A stretch of 46,689 bases of DNA from Coriobacteriales bacterium (GCA_030529625.1 JAUMWN010000011.1:1-46689); one strand, 5' to 3'. Numbered from the stretch's first letter, positions 9,015-16,228 are shown. Notes: a model not told the origin generated them from the sequence alone. Program-made: numbers and translations.

Positions 9015-9185
9015 ATGCAGAAAGGCAAGTACGAGGAAGACGCGATAGAGCGCCTTATCCAAACCGCCACGGGAGTGGCGAGAATCCTGAGCATCATGTC
9101 GTGTGACGTGGAGAATGAGGATTACGCGCAGTCGCAGGCGTACAACCTGCTGTTCAACCAGCTTTGGGGGCCGTGGAGAACGTGA
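9015..9185 (+). CDS. Small hypothetical protein (56 aa)
   Basis: A 56-residue frame with a good GAAAGGA site 8 bases before its ATG. The product (start MQKGKYEEDAIERL, end WGPWRT) is acidic and predicted helical, with no TM segment and no recognised family. It follows the integrase by about 100 bases on the same strand. The short length and clear ribosome site favour a real accessory gene of the element; the function is unknown. Confidence 0.55.
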   Translation: MQKGKYEEDAIERLIQTATGVARILSIMSCDVENEDYAQSQAYNLLFNQLWGPWRT

Positions 9186-9255
9186 CCAACACCAACCCCA
9201 TGCTCATAGGCACGAGGTTTTTGGGGGCTACAGCCGAGAGCGAGTTGAGCTAGCC

Positions 9256-9456
9256 ATGACAAACGTTGCGATGCAGGACAGGTTGGAAGACGCGTTGGCA
9301 AAGCTGGGCGTGATAGTTGCCATATGCGCAAGCGATGCGGACATAAACTCGTGCCACGACGGATTGTCGCTGTTGGCGGATAACGTGTTCGAGGACGTTG
9401 CGGAAGTGCTGCAATCGTTGAAGGGAGAGCCGAAAGCCGACGAACCGACCGCCTGA
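9256..9456 (+). CDS. Small hypothetical protein (66 aa)
   Basis: A 66-residue acidic helical protein starting MTNVAMQDRLEDAL and ending with a charged tail. No family was recognised. The frame is open back to 9103, but the upstream part is Arg/Ser-rich and overlaps the previous gene in another frame, so ATG 9256 is preferred even though its ribosome site is weak. A 12-bp repeat GAGTTGAGCTAG lies just before its start (9242-9253) and again just after its stop (9457-9468). A terminator follows at 9511. Confidence 0.5.
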   Translation: MTNVAMQDRLEDALAKLGVIVAICASDADINSCHDGLSLLADNVFEDVAEVLQSLKGEPKADEPTA

Positions 9457-9510
9457 GAGTTGAGCTAGACAGCGCACACACTCCCACCACAAACGTACAG
9501 AACCCATCAG

Positions 9511-9540
9511 GCCGTCACCGTGCACTCGGTGGCGGCTTTT
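9511..9540 (+). terminator. Intrinsic terminator
   Basis: Stem GCCGTCACCG / CGGTGGCGGC with a 6-base loop, followed by TTTT and further T-rich sequence. It closes the integrase-side transcription unit. A close relative with the same GCCGTCACG...CGTGGCGGC stem occurs at 13265-13292 in this element. Confidence 0.7.
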
Positions 9541-9570
9541 CTTGCTTTCACGGCGAGTACACCTAGTTGA

Positions 9571-9610
9571 CTCAGTGTGGCTCAGTGTGGCTCAGTATGG
9601 CCCAGTGTGA
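9571..9610 (+). repeat. Four 10-bp tandem repeats (CTCAGTGTGG)
   Basis: CTCAGTGTGG occurs at 9571 and 9581, then CTCAGTATGG at 9591 and CCCAGTGTGA at 9601. The exact 10-bp period places each copy on the same face of the helix, typical of a cooperative protein-binding array. It lies about 255 bases before the excisionase-like gene. Confidence 0.85.
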
Positions 9611-9864
9611 CCTCACATCAATGGACAGATATCGACATTCAAACGTTCTATCATCAATATCCATTACGTTTACCAGTATCGTGGTGGCTTTGGTGAGAGG
9701 GTCAGGGCGGTATTGCGTGTCAAATAGCAGCTATCGTGTTAGTATACCTCCTCATGCGGTCTACCTGCTGTTTTATGATTCGTTGTGGAGGGGGTGACAG
9801 GTTCAGGCAACACGATGGTAGCCGTGCAAGGAAGAGTCGAAACATCCATTGAAAGTAGGTTAAC

Positions 9865-10194
9865 GTGCATTTAGACAACATCGTAACTAACCCACCATTG
9901 CAGGATTCGGCCAACGACGCAAGCGAAGAAACCCGTCGTGCTGGCAGTTTGCAGACCGAGCAGCACGACGGGCAGAGTCCGGCCACCGAAGCCGAACAGG
10001 CCCATTCTACCGTGAAGGTAGATACCGTGACGCTCCCCCCGCTCATCAAGACGAAGACTGCGGCATTCGTGACAGACTCAGACGTGCGGACCATGCGCCG
10101 GATGTGCGAGCGCGGAGAGATCAAGGCCACGAAGATAGGCAGCGAGTGGCGCATCAACTCAGCGGCGCTCCTGTCCAAGTATGGACTCGCATAA
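9865..10194 (+). CDS. Excisionase-like/MerR-type DNA-binding protein
   Basis: Encodes 109 residues. The first 60 are polar and low in structure; the C-terminal part (about 62-109) is a small winged HTH of the excisionase type: TKTAAFVTDSDVRTMRRM, then CERGEIKATKIGSEWRI. Such proteins bend DNA for excision or regulate the element. It starts at GTG 9865 with AAGTAGG 5 bases upstream. Its stop codon lies inside the left arm of a 16-bp inverted repeat whose right arm covers the start of the primase gene, so the two genes are probably one transcript with linked control. The element has a second protein of this kind at 13441. Confidence 0.7.
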   Translation: MHLDNIVTNPPLQDSANDASEETRRAGSLQTEQHDGQSPATEAEQAHSTVKVDTVTLPPLIKTKTAAFVTDSDVRTMRRMCERGEIKATKIGSEWRINSAALLSKYGLA

Positions 10195-10269
10195 GGGTGT
10201 ACTCCCCCGTTACACAACACGGCACGCTCATGCGTTTAGACAAACAACCGTGAGGAGTACACCCTTATG
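10190..10269 (+). promoter_or_regulatory. 16-bp inverted repeat over the primase start
   Basis: CATAAGGGTGTACTCC (10190-10205) pairs perfectly with GGAGTACACCCTTATG (10254-10269), with a 48-base loop. The right arm contains the GGAG ribosome site and the ATG of the primase gene; the left arm contains the stop codon of the upstream gene. In RNA the pairing would hide the start site, and ribosomes finishing the upstream gene would open it, so translational coupling is likely. As DNA it could also be an operator. Confidence 0.7.
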
Positions 10270-12522
10270 GAAAAGGACCTCATAAGAATACTTTACCAAA
10301 TACCATGCGACGGTCTCACCTACGACGAATGGCTCACCCTGGGCATGGCACTGCACGCCGAGGGATACGACGTATCAACCTGGGACGAATGGAGCCAAAC
10401 TGACCCGGACAGATACGAGCCGGATGTAATCCAAAAGAAGTGGTCAACGTTCGACGCCAACAGGGCGGACGGCGTTGCGGGCGGCACCATAGTCGAAGTG
10501 GCGAAGAGATACGGCTACGACCCGCACGACGGCAACGGCATGGGGGAAGCGCTCAACTGGGACGGCGTTGCCATCGTTCAGGCGGAGCAGCCCGGCCTGC
10601 CGAGCGCACCAAAAAGGCGCCCGGACAAGGAAAACGACCTCAGACTCCCACAGTTCGCGGCACTCCCAGATGCTCCTGATCTAACACCGCTGGACCTCGA
10701 ACCAGCCTCCATGCTAATGACGTACGTGCGAAGCGCGTTTCTGCCAGGGGACCGCATCAACGTGGTGCGAGATGCGCAAGAGCGGGGCGGGAGGTCAGTC
10801 CCGCATGGTTTCGGGCACACGTTCTACCCGGACCAGCTCATACACAACGCAGAGGAGGTCCTTGGCGAGTGTGACATGGACACGGGCGCGTGGCTGAGGG
10901 TAAACGCCGTCACGAGTGTAGAGGCGGCAAGGAGCGGTGACGGCAGGGCCTATAGTGACGCCGACGTGACCTCATGGCGCAACGCCCTGGTTGAGTGCGA
11001 CGAACTGCCCAGGGACAAGCAACTTGAGATGATCATGCGGTTGCGCCTGCCATGCAGGTGCATAGTGGACAGCGGCAACAAGTCGGTGCACGCCATCGTC
11101 GCGGTGGACGCCAAAGACGCAGACGAGTTTAAGGGGCGCACCCGTGCGCTCTATGACTACTGCGACGCCAACGGCCTGCCGGTGGACCACAGTTGCAGGA
11201 ACCCATCACGGCTCACGAGACTGCCGGGGGTGAGGCGTGGTGACCACATCCAGAGGCTCATCGCAACGAACGTCGGTCCAGGCTCATGGGACGAGTTCGT
11301 GCATGAGGTCGAAAGGCTTAAGAGCGAGCAGGAAGCCAAGGAACAGACCATTAGAGACGAAATAGAATTCCTTGACTTTTCGTCTTTCGTGGGGACAACC
11401 CCCAAACCACGGCGGGAGCTTATCCATAGGTTACTTCCCCATGAGCTGATAATGCAGATTGTGGCAAAGGGAGGTTCGGGCAAAACATATCTCGGCATTG
11501 AGCTGCTTTTTAGCACGCTTACGGGGGGTTGTTGGCTCGACTTCCAATGTGAACGGGGTACGGTCCTTTTTGTGGACCCCGAATTGCATCCCAACGATAT
11601 TGCAGCCCGAATTCAAGAAGTCTCGACGGCCATGGGCATCACCTATCAGGAGGCCCAAGGAAAGTTCAGTTTTATTTCGCTGAGAGGCAAGACGAAAACG
11701 GCAACCGTTCTAATAGACGCCATTGCATGCAAAATCGCAGAGAGTGGTAAGGGATTCGACCTCATCATCATAGATTCCGTAAACGCAATCATGGAGGGTG
11801 ACGAGAACTCATCTGTAGATGTGCGAAAGCTGTATGCAACCTTACAGCAGTTGAACATGGACGTTCACGCGACCATGGTAGTAATTCACCACACAGGGAA
11901 GAGCATTCTTGGCAAGGGCGATATGGCTAGGGGCTCATCCGTATTCCTTGACGCCCCGGACGTGTGCTGCGAGCTTGTACCGCTGCGGGTTGACGAAGGC
12001 ACGGGCGCCTGGGAGCTGCTACGAGCCCACGACCAGAGACGCGGGGGTTCCACCGTCTTCGCGACGGCATGGAGGATGCAGTTTCCCAAGTTGAGGACGG
12101 GCGCTCCCCTCAAGCCCATCAACATCATCTGGAAGTATCCACTGCATATCGTGGACACCACCGGGGAGCTTGCGGAGTGCAACGTTTTAAACACCCCAGA
12201 GGACGCCGGCAGACGTGGTGGACAGGTTACCGCGCAGAAAGCCGCAACCGCATTAGAGCGTACGGACGCGGCACTATCAGAGATCATAGCCAAAGCTCAC
12301 GCCAATGGTGGCAGCGTGAGGACACCGGACGTACTGCCCATCCTAAACGAATGGCGTAAGAACGAGGGCATGGGCGAATGGTCCATCTCCACATTCAAAA
12401 ATCACCTTGCACCGAGTGGCGACCTTTCATGGATTCAGCCACATGGTGAGATTGTGCCGAAGGACGCCCCAGCAAATGAACTCCTATCCCGTCCCGAGGA
12501 CACCCCAGACGGGACGGGATAG
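10267..12522 (+). CDS. Primase-helicase replication protein
   Basis: Encodes 751 residues. The N-terminus (about 10-85) matches the PriCT-type module (WLTLGMALH, WDEWSQTDPDRY, KKWSTF). The middle (about 180-330) looks like an archaeo-eukaryotic primase-polymerase fold, with CRCIVDSGNKSVHAIVAVDA and a SRLTRLPGVRR segment. The C-terminal half (about 380-600) is a RecA/RepA-type ATPase with Walker A AKGGSGKT, Walker B FDLIIIDS and IHHTGKS. It should prime and unwind the element's own origin. The ribosome site GAGGAG is 9 bases before the ATG and is buried in an inverted repeat. The last codons carry half of the GGGACGGGAT repeats that continue downstream, linking the gene to a probable origin. 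Confidence 0.85.
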   Translation: MEKDLIRILYQIPCDGLTYDEWLTLGMALHAEGYDVSTWDEWSQTDPDRYEPDVIQKKWSTFDANRADGVAGGTIVEVAKRYGYDPHDGNGMGEALNWDGVAIVQAEQPGLPSAPKRRPDKENDLRLPQFAALPDAPDLTPLDLEPASMLMTYVRSAFLPGDRINVVRDAQERGGRSVPHGFGHTFYPDQLIHNAEEVLGECDMDTGAWLRVNAVTSVEAARSGDGRAYSDADVTSWRNALVECDELPRDKQLEMIMRLRLPCRCIVDSGNKSVHAIVAVDAKDADEFKGRTRALYDYCDANGLPVDHSCRNPSRLTRLPGVRRGDHIQRLIATNVGPGSWDEFVHEVERLKSEQEAKEQTIRDEIEFLDFSSFVGTTPKPRRELIHRLLPHELIMQIVAKGGSGKTYLGIELLFSTLTGGCWLDFQCERGTVLFVDPELHPNDIAARIQEVSTAMGITYQEAQGKFSFISLRGKTKTATVLIDAIACKIAESGKGFDLIIIDSVNAIMEGDENSSVDVRKLYATLQQLNMDVHATMVVIHHTGKSILGKGDMARGSSVFLDAPDVCCELVPLRVDEGTGAWELLRAHDQRRGGSTVFATAWRMQFPKLRTGAPLKPINIIWKYPLHIVDTTGELAECNVLNTPEDAGRRGGQVTAQKAATALERTDAALSEIIAKAHANGGSVRTPDVLPILNEWRKNEGMGEWSISTFKNHLAPSGDLSWIQPHGEIVPKDAPANELLSRPEDTPDGTG

Positions 12523-12700
12523 GCCGTCATCCCGTCCCGAGCAGCCTATATATATCTAATCGGGACGGGACGGGACGGTACCCCCAGGGGGACCCGCCCC
12601 GTGTGAAAAAACACACACGGGACGGGACTCTCTCCACGGGTACCAGCCGGACAGGCCGAGGCGATCCGTTTCGGGACGAAATCGGGACGGGATTGGAGCA
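12484..12700. other. Candidate replication origin with GGGACGGGA iterons
   Basis: The 10-mer GGGACGGGAT or its complement occurs at 12486-12495, 12511-12520 and 12529-12538. Three overlapping GGGACGG units occur at 12562-12578, and further copies near 12619 and 12684. CTATCCCGTCCC/GGGACGGGATAG (12484-12495, 12511-12522) forms a perfect hairpin containing the stop codon. An AT-rich tract (TATATATATCTAAT, 12547-12560) could be the melting site, and two more small palindromes lie at about 12578-12595 and 12599-12620. Iterons plus an AT tract directly after a primase-helicase gene are the usual plan of a plasmid or satellite origin. Binding has not been shown. Confidence 0.65.
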
Positions 12701-12721
12701 CAGGAGAATGGAAGCCCAGGA

Positions 12722-13021
12722 ATGAGTAGCGTGATAGAGCTCCCAGGGAAGATAAGCGTATGCTCTCGGCGCAAGTGTCCCATATCGCACGAACAATGCT
12801 ATGGGAGACACTGCGCGTTCGCATCGACCATGATGGATCCCAAAGCGGCAAGAGTCCCCGTGATGGACTTGACGCACGACGATCATTCGGCGGAGGGCAT
12901 CATCACGACGCTGGGAGTGTGGCGCTGCATGCCAAACCCGGCAAAGCCAATCGTTGACAAGGATGTGGTCAGATGGATTAGAACGCGACCCGGACTAGAA
13001 GACTATAAGGAAAGAAGGTAG
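12722..13021 (+). CDS. Hypothetical Cys-rich protein (99 aa)
   Basis: Encodes 99 residues. Four cysteines at 14, 19, 26 and 31 (C-x4-C-x6-C-x4-C) could form a small zinc-binding site; the rest is mixed and charged, ending RPGLEDYKERR. No family was recognised. An AGGA just before the ATG is closely spaced; the upstream CAGGAGAATGG is an alternative site. It begins right after the iteron region and is 3 bases from the next small gene, so the two form a unit, possibly under replication-linked control. Confidence 0.6.
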   Translation: MSSVIELPGKISVCSRRKCPISHEQCYGRHCAFASTMMDPKAARVPVMDLTHDDHSAEGIITTLGVWRCMPNPAKPIVDKDVVRWIRTRPGLEDYKERR

Positions 13022-13024
13022 ACA

Positions 13025-13234
13025 ATGAACTTTGACTCAGACGTACACGGCACCGTGCTCGAAGCAATAGTAAGCGACCTGCACGCGACGGCGGAATACT
13101 TGCTGACTGACCGCAAGGACGGAGACAGTGAGAAGAGAAGCAAGACCGTCCTGCACGCTACGGCGGCACGCGACATGCTCAACGAACTGCTGGATGATAT
13201 TGAGGATGAAGCCAACGGCGTGAAGATAATCTAG
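13025..13234 (+). CDS. Small acidic hypothetical protein (69 aa)
   Basis: Encodes 69 acidic, helical residues (start MNFDSDVHGTVLEAI; a central HATAARDMLNELLDDIEDEA helix). No TM segment or known motif. GAAGG sits 8 bases before the ATG, and the gene starts 3 bases after the previous stop, so the two are translated together. A terminator-like hairpin follows at 13265. Function unknown; its size and charge would suit an anti-repressor or DNA-mimic, but nothing in the sequence proves that. Confidence 0.6.
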   Translation: MNFDSDVHGTVLEAIVSDLHATAEYLLTDRKDGDSEKRSKTVLHATAARDMLNELLDDIEDEANGVKII

Positions 13235-13264
13235 GCACGCCGGCATACCAAACGATCACATCAG

Positions 13265-13298
13265 GCCGTCACGTTTGCAATGGCGTGGCGGCTTCTTC
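13265..13298 (+). terminator. Terminator-like hairpin
   Basis: Stem GCCGTCACG (13265-13273) and CGTGGCGGC (13284-13292), followed by a T-rich TTCTTC. The stem is nearly the same as that of the terminator at 9511, suggesting duplication within the element. Confidence 0.55.
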
Positions 13299-13440
13299 AT
13301 GCACATACTCGAATACGTACGTTAGATGTTTAATGCATCGCCTTCTACGGACTTGCTCATATCGCATACACGCAGTTCACATATGGTACAATTGTGCCGT
13401 ATTAGGACGATATAATCGTGTACGATATTTTGGAGTTTTG

Positions 13441-13605
13441 ATGCTTTGCACGACCACTGAGGCAGCGGAGATCATGTGCGTTAGCGAGCGCGAGGTGCGC
13501 CGCATGTGTGAGCGCGGGGACCTGCGCGCCGTTCGCCACGGATTAGTCTGGATTGTCCAGATCACGGACAATAACACCGATAGAAAAGAGGCGAAGAAAC
13601 AATGA
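13441..13605 (+). CDS. Second excisionase-like HTH protein (54 aa)
   Basis: Encodes 54 residues, almost only a winged HTH: TTEAAEIMCVSEREVRRM followed by CERGDLRAVRHGLVWIV, the compact AlpA/Xis pattern. The VR-x-M-CERG core is shared with the protein at 9865, so they may be paralogues that split excision and transcription control. ATG 13441 has TTGGAG 6 bases upstream; the longer open frame back to 13285 lacks a ribosome site and has a non-coding look. Its stop overlaps the next start by 4 bases (ATGA). Confidence 0.7.
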   Translation: MLCTTTEAAEIMCVSEREVRRMCERGDLRAVRHGLVWIVQITDNNTDRKEAKKQ

Positions 13606-14261
13606 GCCAACTCGTGAGGACTGACATAATCGACGCGTTTGCGACTGACGGCAGTCTAAAGTACAGCATCGACGTTAGCGGCATGGGTGGTGGTGCAAAG
13701 GGGGCCAAGGAGTTTGCACGTCGGTGGCGGCACGGACTCATCGCCCGAGCCACGGACCCGACCGCGCCGATACCGACGAGCGACGAGCTTGCGGCCATCG
13801 CAGCGCGAGAGTACAAGGATGAGCTGAGGTTCTGTAGGCGATACATGGACGGCATCTCACCCGTGTACCCCGAGGGCAACGCAACCTATCACGGATACTC
13901 AAAGTCGGATGTGGTCTATCAGTTCGAACACGCGTTGCACAAGTTGTGTTCTCACGCTTGGCCTGCTGTCACGCAACGCCGCGAACGCGACGATCAGGAG
14001 CGCGACGAGCGCCGGGCGGTGGAGGACGCGGACCGCTACCTCAAAGGCCTGCACGAAGTGGAGCAGCTGGACGCACGCTCAAGGCTCAAGGCGGCAATCG
14101 AAGGTATGGGCGACAAGAGAGCGCGTCGCGCGGCGATGGAGAAGTATCCCGAACTGTTCACCGAGTCTGGCAAGCATGATTTGGGTGAGGCCGAGCGCGA
14201 GCAGACCCGCAACGCCGACATGGCTACGTGGCTGGCGAGCCATCCCGAGGCCAACGAGTAG
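13602..14261 (+). CDS. Hypothetical protein (219 aa) of the element
   Basis: Encodes 219 residues: an N-terminal segment with a Gly/Lys-rich GMGGGAKGAKEF stretch, an aromatic middle (YMDGISPVYPEGNATYHGYS), then long Arg/Glu/Asp-rich helices (about 120-219). No TM segment, signal peptide or known motif. It overlaps the HTH gene before it by 4 bases, so translation is coupled. It is the last gene before the right end and the largest unknown gene of the element, the position where satellites often keep cargo or interference genes; that role is inference only. Confidence 0.65.
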   Translation: MSQLVRTDIIDAFATDGSLKYSIDVSGMGGGAKGAKEFARRWRHGLIARATDPTAPIPTSDELAAIAAREYKDELRFCRRYMDGISPVYPEGNATYHGYSKSDVVYQFEHALHKLCSHAWPAVTQRRERDDQERDERRAVEDADRYLKGLHEVEQLDARSRLKAAIEGMGDKRARRAAMEKYPELFTESGKHDLGEAEREQTRNADMATWLASHPEANE

Positions 14262-14735
14262 ATCATGCCCTCACAACCGCAGGTGCGCCCCCATCCTCAT
14301 AACCCCATCTTAAAAACGAGTCCCCTGGGACCGGCTGGGGGAGTTCGGATTCTTCCCAGGAACACGGCATTTTTGTTTTGAGTGGTGGGAAACCGACCGA
14401 TTCTAAGCCGTTCTAAGGTGTTGAAAAGCGGTGGAACGACAAAAGGGCACGTCCCCCTGCTCATGGCCTCACGCAGTCACACAGCAGGCCGAATAGCTGA
14501 GAAAACGTAATGGGGTGGAGGCATGCCCCCACCTGTCACACATGGCCCGCCCCCTCGGCATAGGGCCGATTAATATGTGCGCGGTTTCCACCAAAAAGAA
14601 CAGCGCCTGACGCTGCTAACCCCCCCAAAGAATAGGCTGGCGGGCGCATCACGTCAGGCAACCTCACCATACCACATACAAGGTTTTTTTTGGTCAATAT
14701 GTGGCCTGTGGAACTGATATGTAGACGGCATTTGG

Positions 14736-14765
14736 TGCAAGAACGGTGCAAGTTGTGGTGCAAGT
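14736..14765 (+). promoter_or_regulatory. Integrase arm-type sites, right end
   Basis: TGCAAG occurs at 14736, and TGCAAGT at 14747 and 14759 (spacings 11 and 12), in the same orientation and spacing as the three sites at 7509-7538. They lie about 73 bases inside the right core. Confidence 0.65.
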
Positions 14766-14801
14766 TACGTCTACACAATGCTGTTTGCATAACATATAAG
14801 T

Positions 14802-14833
14802 GCAGGTCAGACCCACTATGGCGTCTGACCTGC
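14802..14833 (-). terminator. Element-borne hairpin behind tRNA-Lys
   Basis: GCAGGTCAGAC (14802-14812) and GTCTGACCTGC (14823-14833) form an 11-bp stem just past the 3' end of the restored tRNA. It resembles the original tRNA terminator now at 7285-7321 but lacks a strong T-run. The element seems to supply a replacement 3' end for its target gene. Confidence 0.5.
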
Positions 14834-14837
14834 TCGT

Positions 14838-14888
14838 TTGCGATGGTGGGCCGTCAGGGTCTCGAACCCTGGACCTTGAGATTAAAAG
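14838..14888 (-). repeat. attR: 51-bp core within tRNA-Lys
   Basis: Identical to 7327-7377 over 51 bases. It ends exactly in the anticodon loop (C32), a common crossover region for tRNA-targeting tyrosine integrases. Confidence 0.93.
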
Positions 14889-14919
14889 TCTCCTGCTCTG
14901 CCTACTGAGCTAACGGCCC
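14844..14919 (-). tRNA. tRNA-Lys(UUU)
   Basis: Full cloverleaf on the minus strand: acceptor GGGCCGT/ACGGCCC, anticodon loop CTTTTAA (anticodon UUU), T-loop GGTTCGAGA, and encoded CCA at 14846-14844. The half from C32 to the 3' end comes from the integrated element's att core (14838-14888). It begins only 25 bases after the stop of the M29 peptidase gene on the same strand, so it may be read from that gene's transcript. Confidence 0.96.
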
Positions 14920-14944
14920 GCACCAAGCATTCTAGCACGAATTG

Positions 14945-16228
14945 CTACGATACGTGCCAAGCCCAACGACCATCCACGAACACAGGAACTTCTTCTCCCG
15001 ACTGCGTGATGCCCGTGATCTCCAAGTCATCCGAACCAATCATAAAGTCCACGTGCGTATGACTCTGGTTTACGCCATGGGTAAGCAGCTCCTCCTCGCT
15101 CATGGTAACGCCTCCCTCTAGGCACTCGGGAAAGCCAGTCCCCAGCGCCAGGTGGCAACTCGCGTTCTCGTCGTACAGCGTGTTGTAGAACAGCAGGCCC
15201 GTCTGTCGGATGGGAGTCTCCTTGGATATGAGCGCACACTCGCCCAAGAAACAAGAGCGCTCATCGGTCTCCACGATGCTCTTGAGCACGTCGTAGCCCT
15301 CCTTGGCGCCATAGTCCACCACACGACCATGGTCGAACCTCAGCCAGAAGTCACGCACGATGCGCCCCGCATGCACGAGCGGCATCACGGCATGCACCAC
15401 ACCCGATGTGCGCAGGCGGTTGGGAGAGGTAAAAACCTCCTCGGTGGGCATGTTGGGGAAGAACGCCGTTCCGTCAACCGTGCGTGCGCCACCACCTTCC
15501 CAAATGTGTCCCTCGCAAAGCCCCACCTTCAGGTCCGTACCGTTGGAAGACCGATAGCGCAGGGCGTCGAAGGCGTAGCCGTTAAGAATGCGCTTGTTCT
15601 TTTGGAATGTCGCATCATGGCGTTCCCACTCGACCTGGGGATCTGTGCCATCCGCACGAGCAACCAGTAGGATTGCGCGCCACAGGCGATAGAGCGCCTC
15701 CCGAGAAGGACACTCGGGAAAGACAGTAGTGGCCCACGCCTCCACGGGTGCGCCCACGATGGACCACGCATTCCTCCCAAAGTCCAGGCCACTGCGATAG
15801 TCCCTGCACTGCTCGTTGCGGGCGCGCATCGCCATGGCAGGCTTTGCCGGATCTATGCCGTCCAAGGCACGTGGGTTGGAACCTGTCACAAACAGGAAGG
15901 CTGCACCGGCCTTAGCAAGCGAGTTGAGCTGCTCGCGCTTCCACGATGGCGTTTGCTCAAAGTACGAGAGCGAGACGTTTTGATACTCCAAGCGCGACAG
16001 CTCGTCATCGGTCCACAGCGTGGTTACGTGAACCGCGCCGGCCTCGTATGCTTTGGCTACGAGCAGGCGCACGAAGTCCGCACGCTCAATGGGTGCCGAG
16101 ATCACGACCTCCTGTCCCGGCTGGACGTTGATGCCCCTGCGTATGGCGAGCTCGGCGTAGCGCTCTATGTGTTTGGACAATCCTGCCAAGAGTGCCTCGG
16201 CCTCGGCTGTCGTCATGTGTTTGCCCAT
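14945..16228 (-). CDS. M29-family aminopeptidase
   Basis: Encodes about 427 residues, the usual length of AmpS/PepS/aminopeptidase T metallo-aminopeptidases. Expected stretches are present: VQPGQEVVISAPIERADFVRLL near the N-terminus, LKVGLCEGHIWEGG, FFPNMPTEEVFTSPNRLRTSG, FDHGRVVDYGAKEG, LGECAL, FYNTLYDENASCHLALG and SHTHVDFMIGS at the end, which carry the acidic and His metal ligands of the family. It should release N-terminal residues from peptides in the cytoplasm using two metal ions. The start at 16228 has AAGGGG 5 bases upstream; an extra 11 residues upstream (from 16261) have no ribosome site. It is divergent from tRNA-Gly and directly upstream of tRNA-Lys. Confidence 0.88.
   Translation of the reverse strand: MGKHMTTAEAEALLAGLSKHIERYAELAIRRGINVQPGQEVVISAPIERADFVRLLVAKAYEAGAVHVTTLWTDDELSRLEYQNVSLSYFEQTPSWKREQLNSLAKAGAAFLFVTGSNPRALDGIDPAKPAMAMRARNEQCRDYRSGLDFGRNAWSIVGAPVEAWATTVFPECPSREALYRLWRAILLVARADGTDPQVEWERHDATFQKNKRILNGYAFDALRYRSSNGTDLKVGLCEGHIWEGGGARTVDGTAFFPNMPTEEVFTSPNRLRTSGVVHAVMPLVHAGRIVRDFWLRFDHGRVVDYGAKEGYDVLKSIVETDERSCFLGECALISKETPIRQTGLLFYNTLYDENASCHLALGTGFPECLEGGVTMSEEELLTHGVNQSHTHVDFMIGSDDLEITGITQSGEEVPVFVDGRWAWHVS

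Larger units (their letters stand above)
9457..9864. other. Intergenic regulatory stretch of the element
   Basis: No convincing gene lies in these 408 bases. They hold a terminator (9511-9540), four 10-bp tandem repeats (9571-9610) and an AT-richer tract before the excisionase-like gene. This is the likely promoter and control region for the replication operon. Confidence 0.6.
14262..14843. other. Non-coding right end of the element
   Basis: No supported gene in these 582 bases. Visible are GCCTGACG/CGTCAGGC (about 14606 and 14651) and CCACATA/TATGTGG (about 14675 and 14698) inverted repeats around an AT tract with eight Ts, the right arm-type integrase sites (14736-14765), and a hairpin at 14802-14833. 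It likely holds the attP arm and 3' processing signals. Confidence 0.6.
7327..14888. mobile_element. 7.5-kb integrative element in tRNA-Lys(UUU)
   Basis: Bounded by 51-bp direct repeats (7327-7377, 14838-14888) formed from the 3' half of tRNA-Lys. The insertion restores an intact tRNA at the right end. Content in order: tyrosine integrase, two small unknown proteins, a terminator, four 10-bp tandem repeats, an excisionase-like gene, primase-helicase, a candidate iteron origin, two small proteins, a second excisionase-like gene, a 219-residue unknown protein and a non-coding tail. All recognised genes are on the plus strand. No capsid, portal, terminase, relaxase, type IV secretion, resistance or restriction gene is recognised. 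The int/xis/primase/origin order resembles phage satellites of the PICI kind or cryptic plasmids, but no packaging gene supports that directly. Confidence 0.9.

Noticed and set aside
8628-9185. Longer frame joining the integrase end to the 56-residue gene
   Set aside because: It overlaps the integrase in another frame; ATG 9015 with GAAAGGA is the better start.
14536-14790. 84-codon minus-strand frame at the right end of the element
   Set aside because: No ribosome site, Cys/His/Arg-rich composition, and it crosses the arm-type integrase sites.
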